From NCBI GenBank assembly GCA_049324115.1, contig JBMOMN010000012.1, forward strand, positions 1 through 64,000: a stretch of 64,000 nucleotides of DNA, given 5' to 3'. A program made the translations under genes and the position numbers. Shown piece after piece: positions 24,904 to 32,414 of this stretch (position 1 is the first letter of the stretch; every line of letters starts with the position of its first letter). This DNA comes from UBA5796 sp040752455 (GTDB taxonomy: Bacteria; Chloroflexota; Anaerolineae; Anaerolineales; Villigracilaceae). The notes beneath the pieces are model-generated. The model saw only the letters and a program-made list of their open reading frames with translations, searched no databases and had not been told where the DNA came from.

Positions 24904-26918
24904 AAGGACCTGCTCATCTGGCATTCTGGCGGAGCATCCTGGCCCTGACCGCCCTCTCGCTGGGAGGGTTTGGCCTGGCGGCGCGCGGGCTGATGCTTTC
25001 GCTGGGAGTCCCGGCCACGCACCCGAAGGGCCTGGCTTTGCTGGCAGGGTTGGCTGTTGCCCTGCTCGCCACCCTGGCCTTGCTCGCCCTGACCTGGACG
25101 CCTGCATCCGAACGCCTGCTGCGCGCCCTGACCTTCGCCGGGCGGCTGGAGGGCAAAGCCTGGCGCGTGGCCGGCTGGATCGCCTTCGTTTTGATCCTGC
25201 CATTGTTCACGCTTCTGATCATGCACCCCTACACTGGCAGCCTGATCCGTTCCAATTTGGGGTTGCGCTGGGGGTTTTTCTGGGGCGCTTCGCTGCTCCT
25301 GCTGTACGCGTTCAAAACGGCCAACAAGAATGTGGAATGGGAGTTGGCGCTGGTGATCGTTGTGATCGTCCACGCCATTTTTTACCGGCTGGCCTTTTTC
25401 ATCCCGCAGGTCAACAATGATCCTTTCGTGCCCGGCTGGTCGGAATCCAGCCGTTTCTACGACGCCTCCCTGTTCTTCGCCCAACGCATCTATGGTGAGC
25501 AGGTTCCGCTTTCGGTGCTGCATCCCAGCCTGCATTTGTTGTATGCCGCGCCGTTCGCCATCCCCGGCACGCCGATCATCCTCCACCGCCTGTGGCAGAC
25601 GGGATTGTTCCTCGGCCTGACGGTTGCGGTTGGCGCGCTGTTCGTGCGCCGCCTGGAAATTGAGCGGCGCAGCCTGCGCTGGCTGGTGCTGGGCTGGGCG
25701 TTCCTTTTCATTTTGCAAGGGCCGATTTACACCCACTTGCTCGTGCCGGTCCTGCTGGTCTTCTGGGGCTACGATAACGACAATCCCCGCCGCACGATGG
25801 AATTTGTGTTGCTGGCCTCGGTCTGGGCCGGGCTGAGCCGGATCAACTGGTTCCCGGTGCCGGGGATGCTGGCGGCGGCGCTTTACCTGCTCGAAACGCC
25901 GCGCCGGTTTTACCGCAAAACCGTGCTGTACCTGTCCATGCCGTTCAACTTTTTTGCCTTCGGCACCCTGGCGGCTTTTGCCAGCCAGCGGCTTTACATC
26001 CTGTTTTCGGGCAACGGCGAGACGGCCCAGTTCTATTCCAGCCTGTCGTCGCCGCTGCTGTGGGAGCGGCTGCTGCCGAACGGGACCTTCTGGCTGGGCG
26101 TGTTGCCCGGCGCGCTGATCCTGTCGCTGCCGCTGTGGGGCATCCTGTTTTACAGCCTGCGAAAAGTTCACCTGCACCCGCTCCGCCTGGCAGGAATTCT
26201 GGCCGCGCTGGCGGCGCTTTTCCTGGGCGGGATCGTCGTCAGCCTGAAGATCGGCGGCGGCGGGGATTTGCACAACCTGGATGCCTACATCGTGATGCTG
26301 ATGCTCGTCGGCGGGTACGCGGTTTTTGGGCGGATCGCCCCCGATCAAAAAATCCAAAGTCAGGAGACTTTGGAGTCCGGCGACGCTGGAGTGCAAAATC
26401 TCCTGATTTTGCGCCGCCTGCCCTGGGTTTTACTGTCAGCCTTGATCCCGGCCTGGTTCGCGTTGCAGCAGGTCGGGGGTCCGGTGGGAAGCGTGGACCC
26501 GGCCGCGGCCCAAACCACTTTGGCGGAGGTCCGCCAGCGGGTCGAATCGGCCGCCGCCAACGGCGATCCGGTCCTGTTCATCTCGCAGCGTCACCTGCTG
26601 GCCTTCGGCGAAGTGGACGTGCCGCTCGTCACCGACTACGAAAAGGATTTCCTGATCGAGATGGTCATGTCGGGCAACGTCGAATATCTCGGCCAGTTTT
26701 ACGACGACCTGTACCACCGCCGCTTCGGGTTGATCGTGGTCGAGCCGCAGGTGTACGCCTTCGCCGGGCCGGACGACCATTTTGGGCCGGAGAACAACGC
26801 CTGGGTGCGCAAAATTACCCGGCCAATTTTATGTGACTACGAACCCGTGGCGACCTATCCCGAATACAATTTGCAGTTGCTGGCCCCGCGTGCCGGGCCG
26901 CAGGAGTGCCCGAAATGA
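24900..26918 (+). CDS. large GT-C-like membrane protein, paralogue of 21634-23736
   Basis: A 672-residue polytopic protein started at a GTG that overlaps the GT4 stop. It shares the same order of conserved blocks with the upstream paralogue: GWSESSRFYDASLF, LASVWAGLSRINWFPVPGM, KIGGGGDLHNLDAYIV, FISQRHLLAFGEVDVPL and ENNAWVRKITRPILCDYEPVATY. Between blocks three and four, residues about 485-505 (QSQETLESGDAGVQNLLILRR region) are extra. They are encoded by two hairpin repeats that elsewhere lie between genes, and the paralogue is about 16 residues shorter there. Function inferred as GT-C type; unassigned. Confidence 0.65.
   Translation: MKGPAHLAFWRSILALTALSLGGFGLAARGLMLSLGVPATHPKGLALLAGLAVALLATLALLALTWTPASERLLRALTFAGRLEGKAWRVAGWIAFVLILPLFTLLIMHPYTGSLIRSNLGLRWGFFWGASLLLLYAFKTANKNVEWELALVIVVIVHAIFYRLAFFIPQVNNDPFVPGWSESSRFYDASLFFAQRIYGEQVPLSVLHPSLHLLYAAPFAIPGTPIILHRLWQTGLFLGLTVAVGALFVRRLEIERRSLRWLVLGWAFLFILQGPIYTHLLVPVLLVFWGYDNDNPRRTMEFVLLASVWAGLSRINWFPVPGMLAAALYLLETPRRFYRKTVLYLSMPFNFFAFGTLAAFASQRLYILFSGNGETAQFYSSLSSPLLWERLLPNGTFWLGVLPGALILSLPLWGILFYSLRKVHLHPLRLAGILAALAALFLGGIVVSLKIGGGGDLHNLDAYIVMLMLVGGYAVFGRIAPDQKIQSQETLESGDAGVQNLLILRRLPWVLLSALIPAWFALQQVGGPVGSVDPAAAQTTLAEVRQRVESAAANGDPVLFISQRHLLAFGEVDVPLVTDYEKDFLIEMVMSGNVEYLGQFYDDLYHRRFGLIVVEPQVYAFAGPDDHFGPENNAWVRKITRPILCDYEPVATYPEYNLQLLAPRAGPQECPK
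26354..26412. repeat. two GTC-tetraloop hairpins inserted in frame in a coding region
   Basis: CCAAAGTC-AGGA-GACTTTGG (26354-26373) and GCAAAATC-TCCT-GATTTTGC (26393-26412). The first differs from the 17633-17652 copy only by C-to-A and G-to-T at paired stem positions, so pairing is kept. GAGTCCGGC follows in both. Confidence 0.8.
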
Positions 26919-28909
26919 ATCTGGACTTCGGCATTTTGGCCCTTCTTGGCAACATCATCCTCTGGGCTGCGAGCGGCTGGTTGTTCGCCCGGCGGGTCTT
27001 CCGCCTGAAACGCCGCGAACGCCTCCTGGTCGGCTTCGCCGTCGGCCTGGTGACCCAAAACTTCCTCGCCAACTTGCTGGCCCAGGCGGTGGACTTCCCC
27101 AGCGCAGTCTGGATCGCCTCCACCCTGATGGCCTTCGCCAGCCTGGTCTGGGCCAGGCCGGACGACTGGCGCGGGCTGCTGGACGAATTGAAACCGGCCC
27201 TGCCGCAATTTTTGATCCTGTTCGTGCTCACCGGCCTGTTCATGCTGACCGGGCGCGGGCTGGCCCTCTTCGACGATTACCAGAACCTGCCCGTGACTTC
27301 GCTCCTGGCGACGGGCGAGGTCCCGCCCCGCTTCGCCCTGGACCCGGGCCTGCGTTTCGGTTATCACTACTTTCTCCTGCTCGAGGCGGCTCAATTCGTC
27401 CGCATCGGACAGGTTTACCCGTGGAACGCGCTCGACCTGGTCCGCAGCCTGGTCCTGGCGTTGACGATGGTCCTGGCCGGGTTGTGGGCCTGGCGGCTGA
27501 CCCGCAGCCGGGCCGCGGCCGCCCTGACCGGTTTCTTCGTCGCGTTCGCCGGGGGGGCGCGCTGGCTGCTGCTCCTGCTGCCGAAAAGCCTGCTCGAAAG
27601 AATTTCGGAGCAGGTCACGCTGATGGGCACCGGCGCCCAAACCGCCTCGACACTGTTGGAGGCGTTGACCCGTCTCTGGGTGCTCGAAGGCGCGGGGCCG
27701 TTCCCGTACCCGTTCGCCTTCGTCAACGGGGTCAACCCGCCGCTGGTGATGGCCCTGGGCGGGTTCGGCGCGCTGCCGGTGCTGCTGCTGGTACTCCTGC
27801 TGCTGACCGGCTCGCGCTGGAAACACTGGACGGGGGGAATCCTGGTCACGATCCTATTTGCCGCCCTGGCGCTGACCAACGAAGTCCTGTTCGGGCTGCT
27901 GGCCGGTGGGGCGTTGATCGTGTTGATCGTTTCGCTGGCCGTCCGGCGCAGGTGGGCCAAATCGCTGTGGCCCTGGGTGATCGTCGCGGCCGCGGCCGGG
28001 GGGCTGTCCCTCGTCCAGGGCGGCATCCTGACCGACGTGGCGCGCGGCTGGTTCGGCGGCGCGGCCCAATCCGCTTCTTATTTCGACGTGCAGTTCGCCC
28101 TCCTGTGGCCGCCGGAATTGATCTCCAGCCACCTGGGACGGCTCTCGCTGGGAAACATTCCCCAATTGCTGGCTGCCCTGTTCGAGGCCGGGCCACTGGT
28201 CTGGCTGCTGCCGCTGGTGTTCGGCGCAGGCATCCGCCAGGTCCGCCGCCAGAACTGGCTGGAGGCAGTGGTGATCGCTTCGTCACTGATGAGCCTGATC
28301 GCCCTGGCGATCTATTATTCCGGGGAATTGGGATTGTCGGCCACTACGCGCCTGTACGCCGGGATGTTCCACGTGACGGCGCTGTTCGCGGTCCCGTTCG
28401 GGTGGCTGTGGCTGGCGAAACGGGGTGACGGCCTGCGGGTCGGGGCTTCGCTCGCCGGGATGGTTACCGTCCTGGGCGGGCTGGTGCTCTTCAGCGTGTC
28501 CCTGATCGCCGCGCCGAAACCCGTCTACTCTTATTTCATCAGCGACATGGACGTGGTCATGTTCAAGGAGCACTGGAACCGGCTCGAACCGGCAGCGCGC
28601 ATCTTCGACCCCGAACCCGTGCGGAGCGTGACGGTCTTTGGCCGCTACACCCGCTCGCACGACTCCTGGTACGTGCCCAAGCCTGAGTGGGAGGCCCTGG
28701 CCGCCGCCCCGGACCCGTCGGCGCTGGCCGCGGCCGGATACGATTACGTCTATTTCGGGGGCGAATATTGGGAGGGGTTGACGCCGGAATTTCGGGTCCG
28801 GCTGGGTGAGACCTGCGCCACCCTCGTGGACGAGGTTTTCGGCTTTCGCAGCCCGACCGATTTCCGCAAGGATTTCAGGCGGCTGCTCGACATTCGCGAC
28901 TGCCGTTGA
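26915..28909 (+). CDS. large GT-C-like polytopic membrane protein
   Basis: A 664-residue protein; the ATG at 26915 overlaps the previous stop (ATGA). About 14 hydrophobic segments, then a soluble C-terminus from about 560. The loop LALFDDYQNLPVTSLLATGEVPPRFALDPGLRFGYHYFLL has an FDD acidic pair suited to a GT-C active site. PYPFAFVNGVNPPLVMALGGFGALP is another conserved-looking loop. It resembles GT39/DUF2298-like membrane proteins but does not match the preceding paralogue pair. Last gene of the plus-strand block; the methyltransferase on the other strand ends 3 bp away. Confidence 0.6.
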   Translation: MNLDFGILALLGNIILWAASGWLFARRVFRLKRRERLLVGFAVGLVTQNFLANLLAQAVDFPSAVWIASTLMAFASLVWARPDDWRGLLDELKPALPQFLILFVLTGLFMLTGRGLALFDDYQNLPVTSLLATGEVPPRFALDPGLRFGYHYFLLLEAAQFVRIGQVYPWNALDLVRSLVLALTMVLAGLWAWRLTRSRAAAALTGFFVAFAGGARWLLLLLPKSLLERISEQVTLMGTGAQTASTLLEALTRLWVLEGAGPFPYPFAFVNGVNPPLVMALGGFGALPVLLLVLLLLTGSRWKHWTGGILVTILFAALALTNEVLFGLLAGGALIVLIVSLAVRRRWAKSLWPWVIVAAAAGGLSLVQGGILTDVARGWFGGAAQSASYFDVQFALLWPPELISSHLGRLSLGNIPQLLAALFEAGPLVWLLPLVFGAGIRQVRRQNWLEAVVIASSLMSLIALAIYYSGELGLSATTRLYAGMFHVTALFAVPFGWLWLAKRGDGLRVGASLAGMVTVLGGLVLFSVSLIAAPKPVYSYFISDMDVVMFKEHWNRLEPAARIFDPEPVRSVTVFGRYTRSHDSWYVPKPEWEALAAAPDPSALAAAGYDYVYFGGEYWEGLTPEFRVRLGETCATLVDEVFGFRSPTDFRKDFRRLLDIRDCR

Positions 28910-28912
28910 TTC

Positions 28913-29563
28913 TCACCCTTTCACGAAATGCCCCACTTCATACACCGCCCCGAAGACGGGCGGTTTGCTTTTCATCTGGACGATCTTCCCCGGCCCGAAG
29001 GCGCGCTGCGCCGCGGCCGAAACGTCTTTTTCGGTCGAGAAGTGCGCCTTGCGGATGTCGTAGCCCAGCACCTTGAACATGAAGACCATCAGCGGGCGCT
29101 CGACCGGCACGCCGTAGACCACCTGTCCGCCCGGCTTGAGGACGCGCCTGATCCCGGCGAAGGCCTGATCCTGTTGTGCGGGCTGGAGATGCTCGAGGAT
29201 GCTGATCAGCAGGACCGTGTCGAAGGAATTGTCCGCGTAGGGCATGGCGAGCACGTCCCCGTTTTTGAGGAAGGTCTGGATGCCGTGCGGCGCGAAAACG
29301 GCCCGGACCTCGTCCACGTCCGCCGTCAAATCCAGGCCGTGGATCTCGCGGTAGGATTCCGCTAAATTGAGGAAGGTCAGCCCGGTGCCGAATCCGATTT
29401 CGAGGACCGAGTCGCCGCCCTTGCACTCGGCCAGGCACAGTTCCACCCGGCGGCGGTACAGGCGGCCAAAATAGGGCCAGTAATAATAGCGGATCGGATC
29501 ATCTTCGTTGACGCCGCGATACTGGTCGGCGGGGAGCAGTTTGAGTTTTGGGGGAGTGGTCAT
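28913..29563 (-). CDS. SAM-dependent class I methyltransferase
   Basis: A 216-residue protein started at the ATG at 29563. Motif I is SVLEIGFGTGLTFLNLAESY (residues about 51-70), followed by IHGLDLTADV, NGDVLAMPYADNSFDTVLLISILEHLQP (motif II/post II) and RVLKPGGQVVYGVPV. This is the standard ubiE/MenG-like layout with an unusual C-terminal third. The leader has no Shine-Dalgarno but copies of a TTACCA word. In this glycan locus it may methylate a sugar or a polymer end; substrate unknown. Confidence 0.78.
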   Translation of the reverse strand: MTTPPKLKLLPADQYRGVNEDDPIRYYYWPYFGRLYRRRVELCLAECKGGDSVLEIGFGTGLTFLNLAESYREIHGLDLTADVDEVRAVFAPHGIQTFLKNGDVLAMPYADNSFDTVLLISILEHLQPAQQDQAFAGIRRVLKPGGQVVYGVPVERPLMVFMFKVLGYDIRKAHFSTEKDVSAAAQRAFGPGKIVQMKSKPPVFGAVYEVGHFVKG

Positions 29564-29592
29564 TGGTAAATGGTGAGTGGTAATTGAGTAGA

Positions 29593-30321
29593 TTAAACCG
29601 GCTTTTGGGCCGAAATGTAGACCGAGCCGCTGATCTCGCGCAGGAGCGGGAGTTTTTCGAACAGGTTGCCGATGGATTCGACCGCCGGGATCAATCCCTG
29701 CGGCGTAGCGGGGTGCAGCCAATCGAGCGGGCGGATGCGGATGTCGGTGAAGCCGACGCGGCGCATCTGCCCGGCCAGCTTCCAGCGGATGAAGGCGGTC
29801 TCGTCGGGCGAGTCGCCCAGCTTTTCCTTGATCCAGGGGACGTTCTTCTGGATGGCGATCTGCGGGTTGAGCATGTTCGGCTCGGCAAAACTCATCACCC
29901 CGCCCGGCTTGAGCAGGCGGAAGATCTCGGCCAGGGCCGGTTCGATCTCGAGGTGGTGCAGCACCGACGAGCCGATCACCGCCTCGAACGGGTCGGCGGA
30001 ATCCAGCGCCTCGAACGGGGAGCAGACCAGGGTCACGTTGGGGGGCAGGCCGCGCTGGCGGGCGTAGCCCAGCAATTCGTCCGAGATGTCGAGGGCGGTG
30101 ATCTTTGCTCCGCTTCGGGCGAAAATTTCGGTGAAAAGCCCGCTGCCGCAGCCGATCTCGAGGGCGCGCATCCCCGGTTTCAAACCGGCGGCCTGCATGA
30201 TCCGCGCGGCGCGGCGGGCGGCGCGTCTCTGACCGGCGGGTGTGCCCCAGCCCCAAACGGCTTCGGGGCCGTGCTCCGACAGTTTGCGTCCGTGCTGGAT
30301 TTCGTTTTGGGCTCGGGTCAT
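29593..30321 (-). CDS. SAM-dependent class I methyltransferase
   Basis: A 242-residue protein. The ATG at 30321 has GGAGAC at the right distance; a longer reading to 30411 would translate the 30340-30405 repeat and is rejected. Motif I is MRALEIGCGSGLFTEIFARSG, then ITALDISDELLGYAR, IGSSVLHHLE and LLKPGGVMSFAEPN. A wide C-terminal extension (ISGSVYISAQKPV) follows. Second of two methyltransferases next to a methyltransferase-GT2 fusion, so it probably methylates sugars of the polymer; substrate unknown. Confidence 0.8.
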   Translation of the reverse strand: MTRAQNEIQHGRKLSEHGPEAVWGWGTPAGQRRAARRAARIMQAAGLKPGMRALEIGCGSGLFTEIFARSGAKITALDISDELLGYARQRGLPPNVTLVCSPFEALDSADPFEAVIGSSVLHHLEIEPALAEIFRLLKPGGVMSFAEPNMLNPQIAIQKNVPWIKEKLGDSPDETAFIRWKLAGQMRRVGFTDIRIRPLDWLHPATPQGLIPAVESIGNLFEKLPLLREISGSVYISAQKPV

Positions 30322-30339
30322 AAAGTCTCCATAAATCTG

Positions 30340-30405
30340 CCACAAAGACACGGAGTCACAAAGATTTTTATAATTCTCAGTGCTTCTGTGACTCTGTGGC
30401 AAGAT
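30340..30405. repeat. CCACAAAGACACGGAG hairpin repeat
   Basis: GCCACAAAGACACGGAGTCAC and, after AT-rich DNA, CTGTGACTCTGTGGC in the opposite sense: an imperfect 66-bp hairpin filling the spacer. Related to the elements at 14971-15040 and 48203-48268. Confidence 0.6.
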
Positions 30406-30407
30406 GT

Positions 30408-31892
30408 TCAAATGAATTTCAGCCGCCGGGCGGCGAAGGCGATCATGCGGAACAATAACATCCCGTGCCGCCAGCGGTCAATGTTGGTTTCGCCATACGT
30501 TCGCTCGCGGTAGCGGATCGGCAGGTCCACGATCTTCAGGTTGAGTTTGGCCGCGCCGAAGATCAGGTCGAAGTCTCCGAACGGGTCGAACTCGCCGAAG
30601 TAGGCCCGGTTGGCGGCGATGCGCTCGTAGTCTTCGCGCCAGAGCACCTTCGTGCCGCACAGCGTATCCTTGACCGGCTGGCCGAGCAGCCACGAGAATG
30701 CCAGGCTGAAAAGTTTGTTGCCCAAAAAATTCAGCGTGCGCATGGCCTGTTCCTGCATCGGGTAGACCAGCCGGACGCCGTTGATGAACTCGCCCCGGCC
30801 CGAAACCAGCGCCTCGCAGAAGCGCGGCAGGTCTTCCGGCGGGACGGTCAGGTCGGCGTCGAGGATCATCAGGATGTCGCCGCGGGCTTCGGCGAACCCC
30901 AGCCGCACCGCGTCGGCCTTGCCGATCCCGGTCTGGCGGAACAACCGGGCGGAGCGCCCGGGACGGTTGGCGATCTCCCGCTCGATGGCGGCGTAGGTCT
31001 TGTCCTTCGAGTGGCCCTCGACGAAGATCAACTCGGTGCCGCTGCCCATCTCAGGGACGCGCGCGAAGATGGCGGCGACGTTCCCGGCTTCGTTGCGGGC
31101 GGGGACGATGACCGAGACCGTCGGCTTTCTCTCGATGGGATCTGGCTGCGGGCGGGCGATGACGAAATTCGCCAGGGCCATGTCCTTGAACGGCCAGTAA
31201 CGGACCAAAAACTTGTTGAACAGCGGCTCGATCAACGGGATGGGCAGCGGCAGGAGGATCTCCTGCCAGTTGCGGATGGCCTCGAAGCCTGCCAGGTGCA
31301 GCAGGTTGCGCACGTCCTCCACCGTCAGCCAGTTTTGGGTCAGGGTCGGCGCGGCCAGCCCAAGTCGGCGCACGAGTCCGAGCGGGGGTTCCCACAGGCG
31401 GTTGTAAAAGTTCAGGATCAGGCGGGTGCGCGGGGTGGAGAGTCGTCTCAATTCCCCGAAAACCGCCTGCACGTCCCAGAGTTCGTTGAGGGTATCCGAC
31501 AGGATGAGCGCATCGAAGGGGCCGGCCAGGGCCGAAAGGTCGTGGGCGTCGGCCTGGACGAAAGTCAGGTTGGGGTGACTCTGGCGGGCCATCCGGCACA
31601 TTTCCGGCGAGAAATCCACGCCCGCGCCAAAAGACGGCTGGAGGTCGGCCAGCAGGTGGCCGGGGCCGGAGCCGATCTCGAGCACGCGCTGGCCGGGGCT
31701 GACCAGGAACTGATAAACGGCCTTGATGCGGCGGTAATAGGCGCGCGTGCCCCAAGAGACGTGGCGGCTGTAATTGCGGGCAACGCCGTCCCAGTGGGCG
31801 ATACGGGTTGATTGGTAGTTATGGGCAGCCGGGTCATCGGCTGGGAAACGGGGAGTGGTTGGCATGGTTTTGGCAAGCCCTTGACGCATCAT
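30408..31892 (-). CDS. fusion of SAM methyltransferase and GT2 glycosyltransferase
   Basis: A 494-residue two-domain protein. Residues about 20-250 form a class I methyltransferase (ISPGQRVLEIGSGPGHLLADLQPSF-like motif I, then VDFSPEM, DALILSDTLNELWDV). Residues about 255-494 form a GT2 domain (VSVIVPARNEAGNV, ELIFVEGHSKDKT, DILMILDADLTVPPEDLPRF with a DXD, then DTLCGTKVLWREDYERI). Fusion of these two activities in one chain is unusual. It could couple sugar transfer with methyl capping. Start at 31892 (Met-Met-Arg); the ATG at 31865 is an alternative. Its promoter overlaps that of the divergent regulator. Confidence 0.75.
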   Translation of the reverse strand: MMRQGLAKTMPTTPRFPADDPAAHNYQSTRIAHWDGVARNYSRHVSWGTRAYYRRIKAVYQFLVSPGQRVLEIGSGPGHLLADLQPSFGAGVDFSPEMCRMARQSHPNLTFVQADAHDLSALAGPFDALILSDTLNELWDVQAVFGELRRLSTPRTRLILNFYNRLWEPPLGLVRRLGLAAPTLTQNWLTVEDVRNLLHLAGFEAIRNWQEILLPLPIPLIEPLFNKFLVRYWPFKDMALANFVIARPQPDPIERKPTVSVIVPARNEAGNVAAIFARVPEMGSGTELIFVEGHSKDKTYAAIEREIANRPGRSARLFRQTGIGKADAVRLGFAEARGDILMILDADLTVPPEDLPRFCEALVSGRGEFINGVRLVYPMQEQAMRTLNFLGNKLFSLAFSWLLGQPVKDTLCGTKVLWREDYERIAANRAYFGEFDPFGDFDLIFGAAKLNLKIVDLPIRYRERTYGETNIDRWRHGMLLFRMIAFAARRLKFI

Positions 31893-31921
31893 GGTCTGAG
31901 ATTATAATTCAATAATTGAAT
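31881..31921 (+). promoter_or_regulatory. divergent promoter with ATTCA-N5-TGAAT operator (regulator / methyltransferase-GT2)
   Basis: For the plus strand: TTGACG (31881-31886), 16-nt spacer, TATAAT (31903-31908). For the minus strand: TATAAT read in reverse at 31906-31901, 8 nt from the ATG at 31892. The palindrome ATTCA-ATAAT-TGAAT at 31907-31921 overlaps the plus -10 and lies next to the minus -10, so one bound dimer could block both. It lies just upstream of the MarR-type regulator, which suggests autoregulation. Confidence 0.72.
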
Positions 31922-31934
31922 TTTGGAAGAGGTT

Positions 31935-32414
31935 ATGGAAACGACTCCCGATACCGGCCGCGAACTGGCCATCCTCGAACATATCGAAACCGACCCGGAC
32001 GTGAACCAGTCCGCGCTGGCGACGCAGTTGGGCGTGGCCGTCGGAACGGTCAACTGGCATCTCAAGCGCCTGATCGCCAAAGGTTACGTCAAGATCAAGC
32101 GCGCCGAACGCAAAAAGTTGCGCTATATCATCACGCCCGAAGGCATCGCCCTGCGCGCCCGCCTGACGGTGGATTACATCGAACAGCAGTTCAAGCTCTA
32201 CCGCAATACCCGCCAGCGCGTGGCCGAGCAGATCGAGCGGGCGCGCCAGGCCGGGATCAAACAAGTCAGATTGGTTGGGGAGGGTGAAGTGGCTGAAATT
32301 TGCAAACTGTCCTGCCTGGAGCAGGGCCTCGAGATCGTGACCCACGGCGACGCGCCGGTGCTGGAAGTGCGCGGCCTGAAAGTCATTTTGCACCTGGACG
32401 GTCGAAATGAATGA
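31935..32414 (+). CDS. MarR-family EPS-associated transcriptional regulator with C-terminal Rossmann-like extension
   Basis: A 159-residue protein; the ATG at 31935 follows GGAAGAGG. Residues about 10-90 are a winged helix: LAILEHIETDPDVNQSALATQLGVAVGTVNWHLKRLIAKGYVKIK, then RYIITPEGIALRARLTVDYIEQQFKLY, the pattern of MarR_EPS regulators found in polysaccharide loci. After about residue 105 an extra part reads QVRLVGEGEVAEICKLSCLEQGLEIV, resembling the start of a nucleotide-binding fold. It may sense a nucleotide sugar, which is a guess. It overlaps the next epimerase gene by 8 nt and is the likely binder of the three ATTCA-N5-TGAAT operators. Confidence 0.78.
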   Translation: METTPDTGRELAILEHIETDPDVNQSALATQLGVAVGTVNWHLKRLIAKGYVKIKRAERKKLRYIITPEGIALRARLTVDYIEQQFKLYRNTRQRVAEQIERARQAGIKQVRLVGEGEVAEICKLSCLEQGLEIVTHGDAPVLEVRGLKVILHLDGRNE

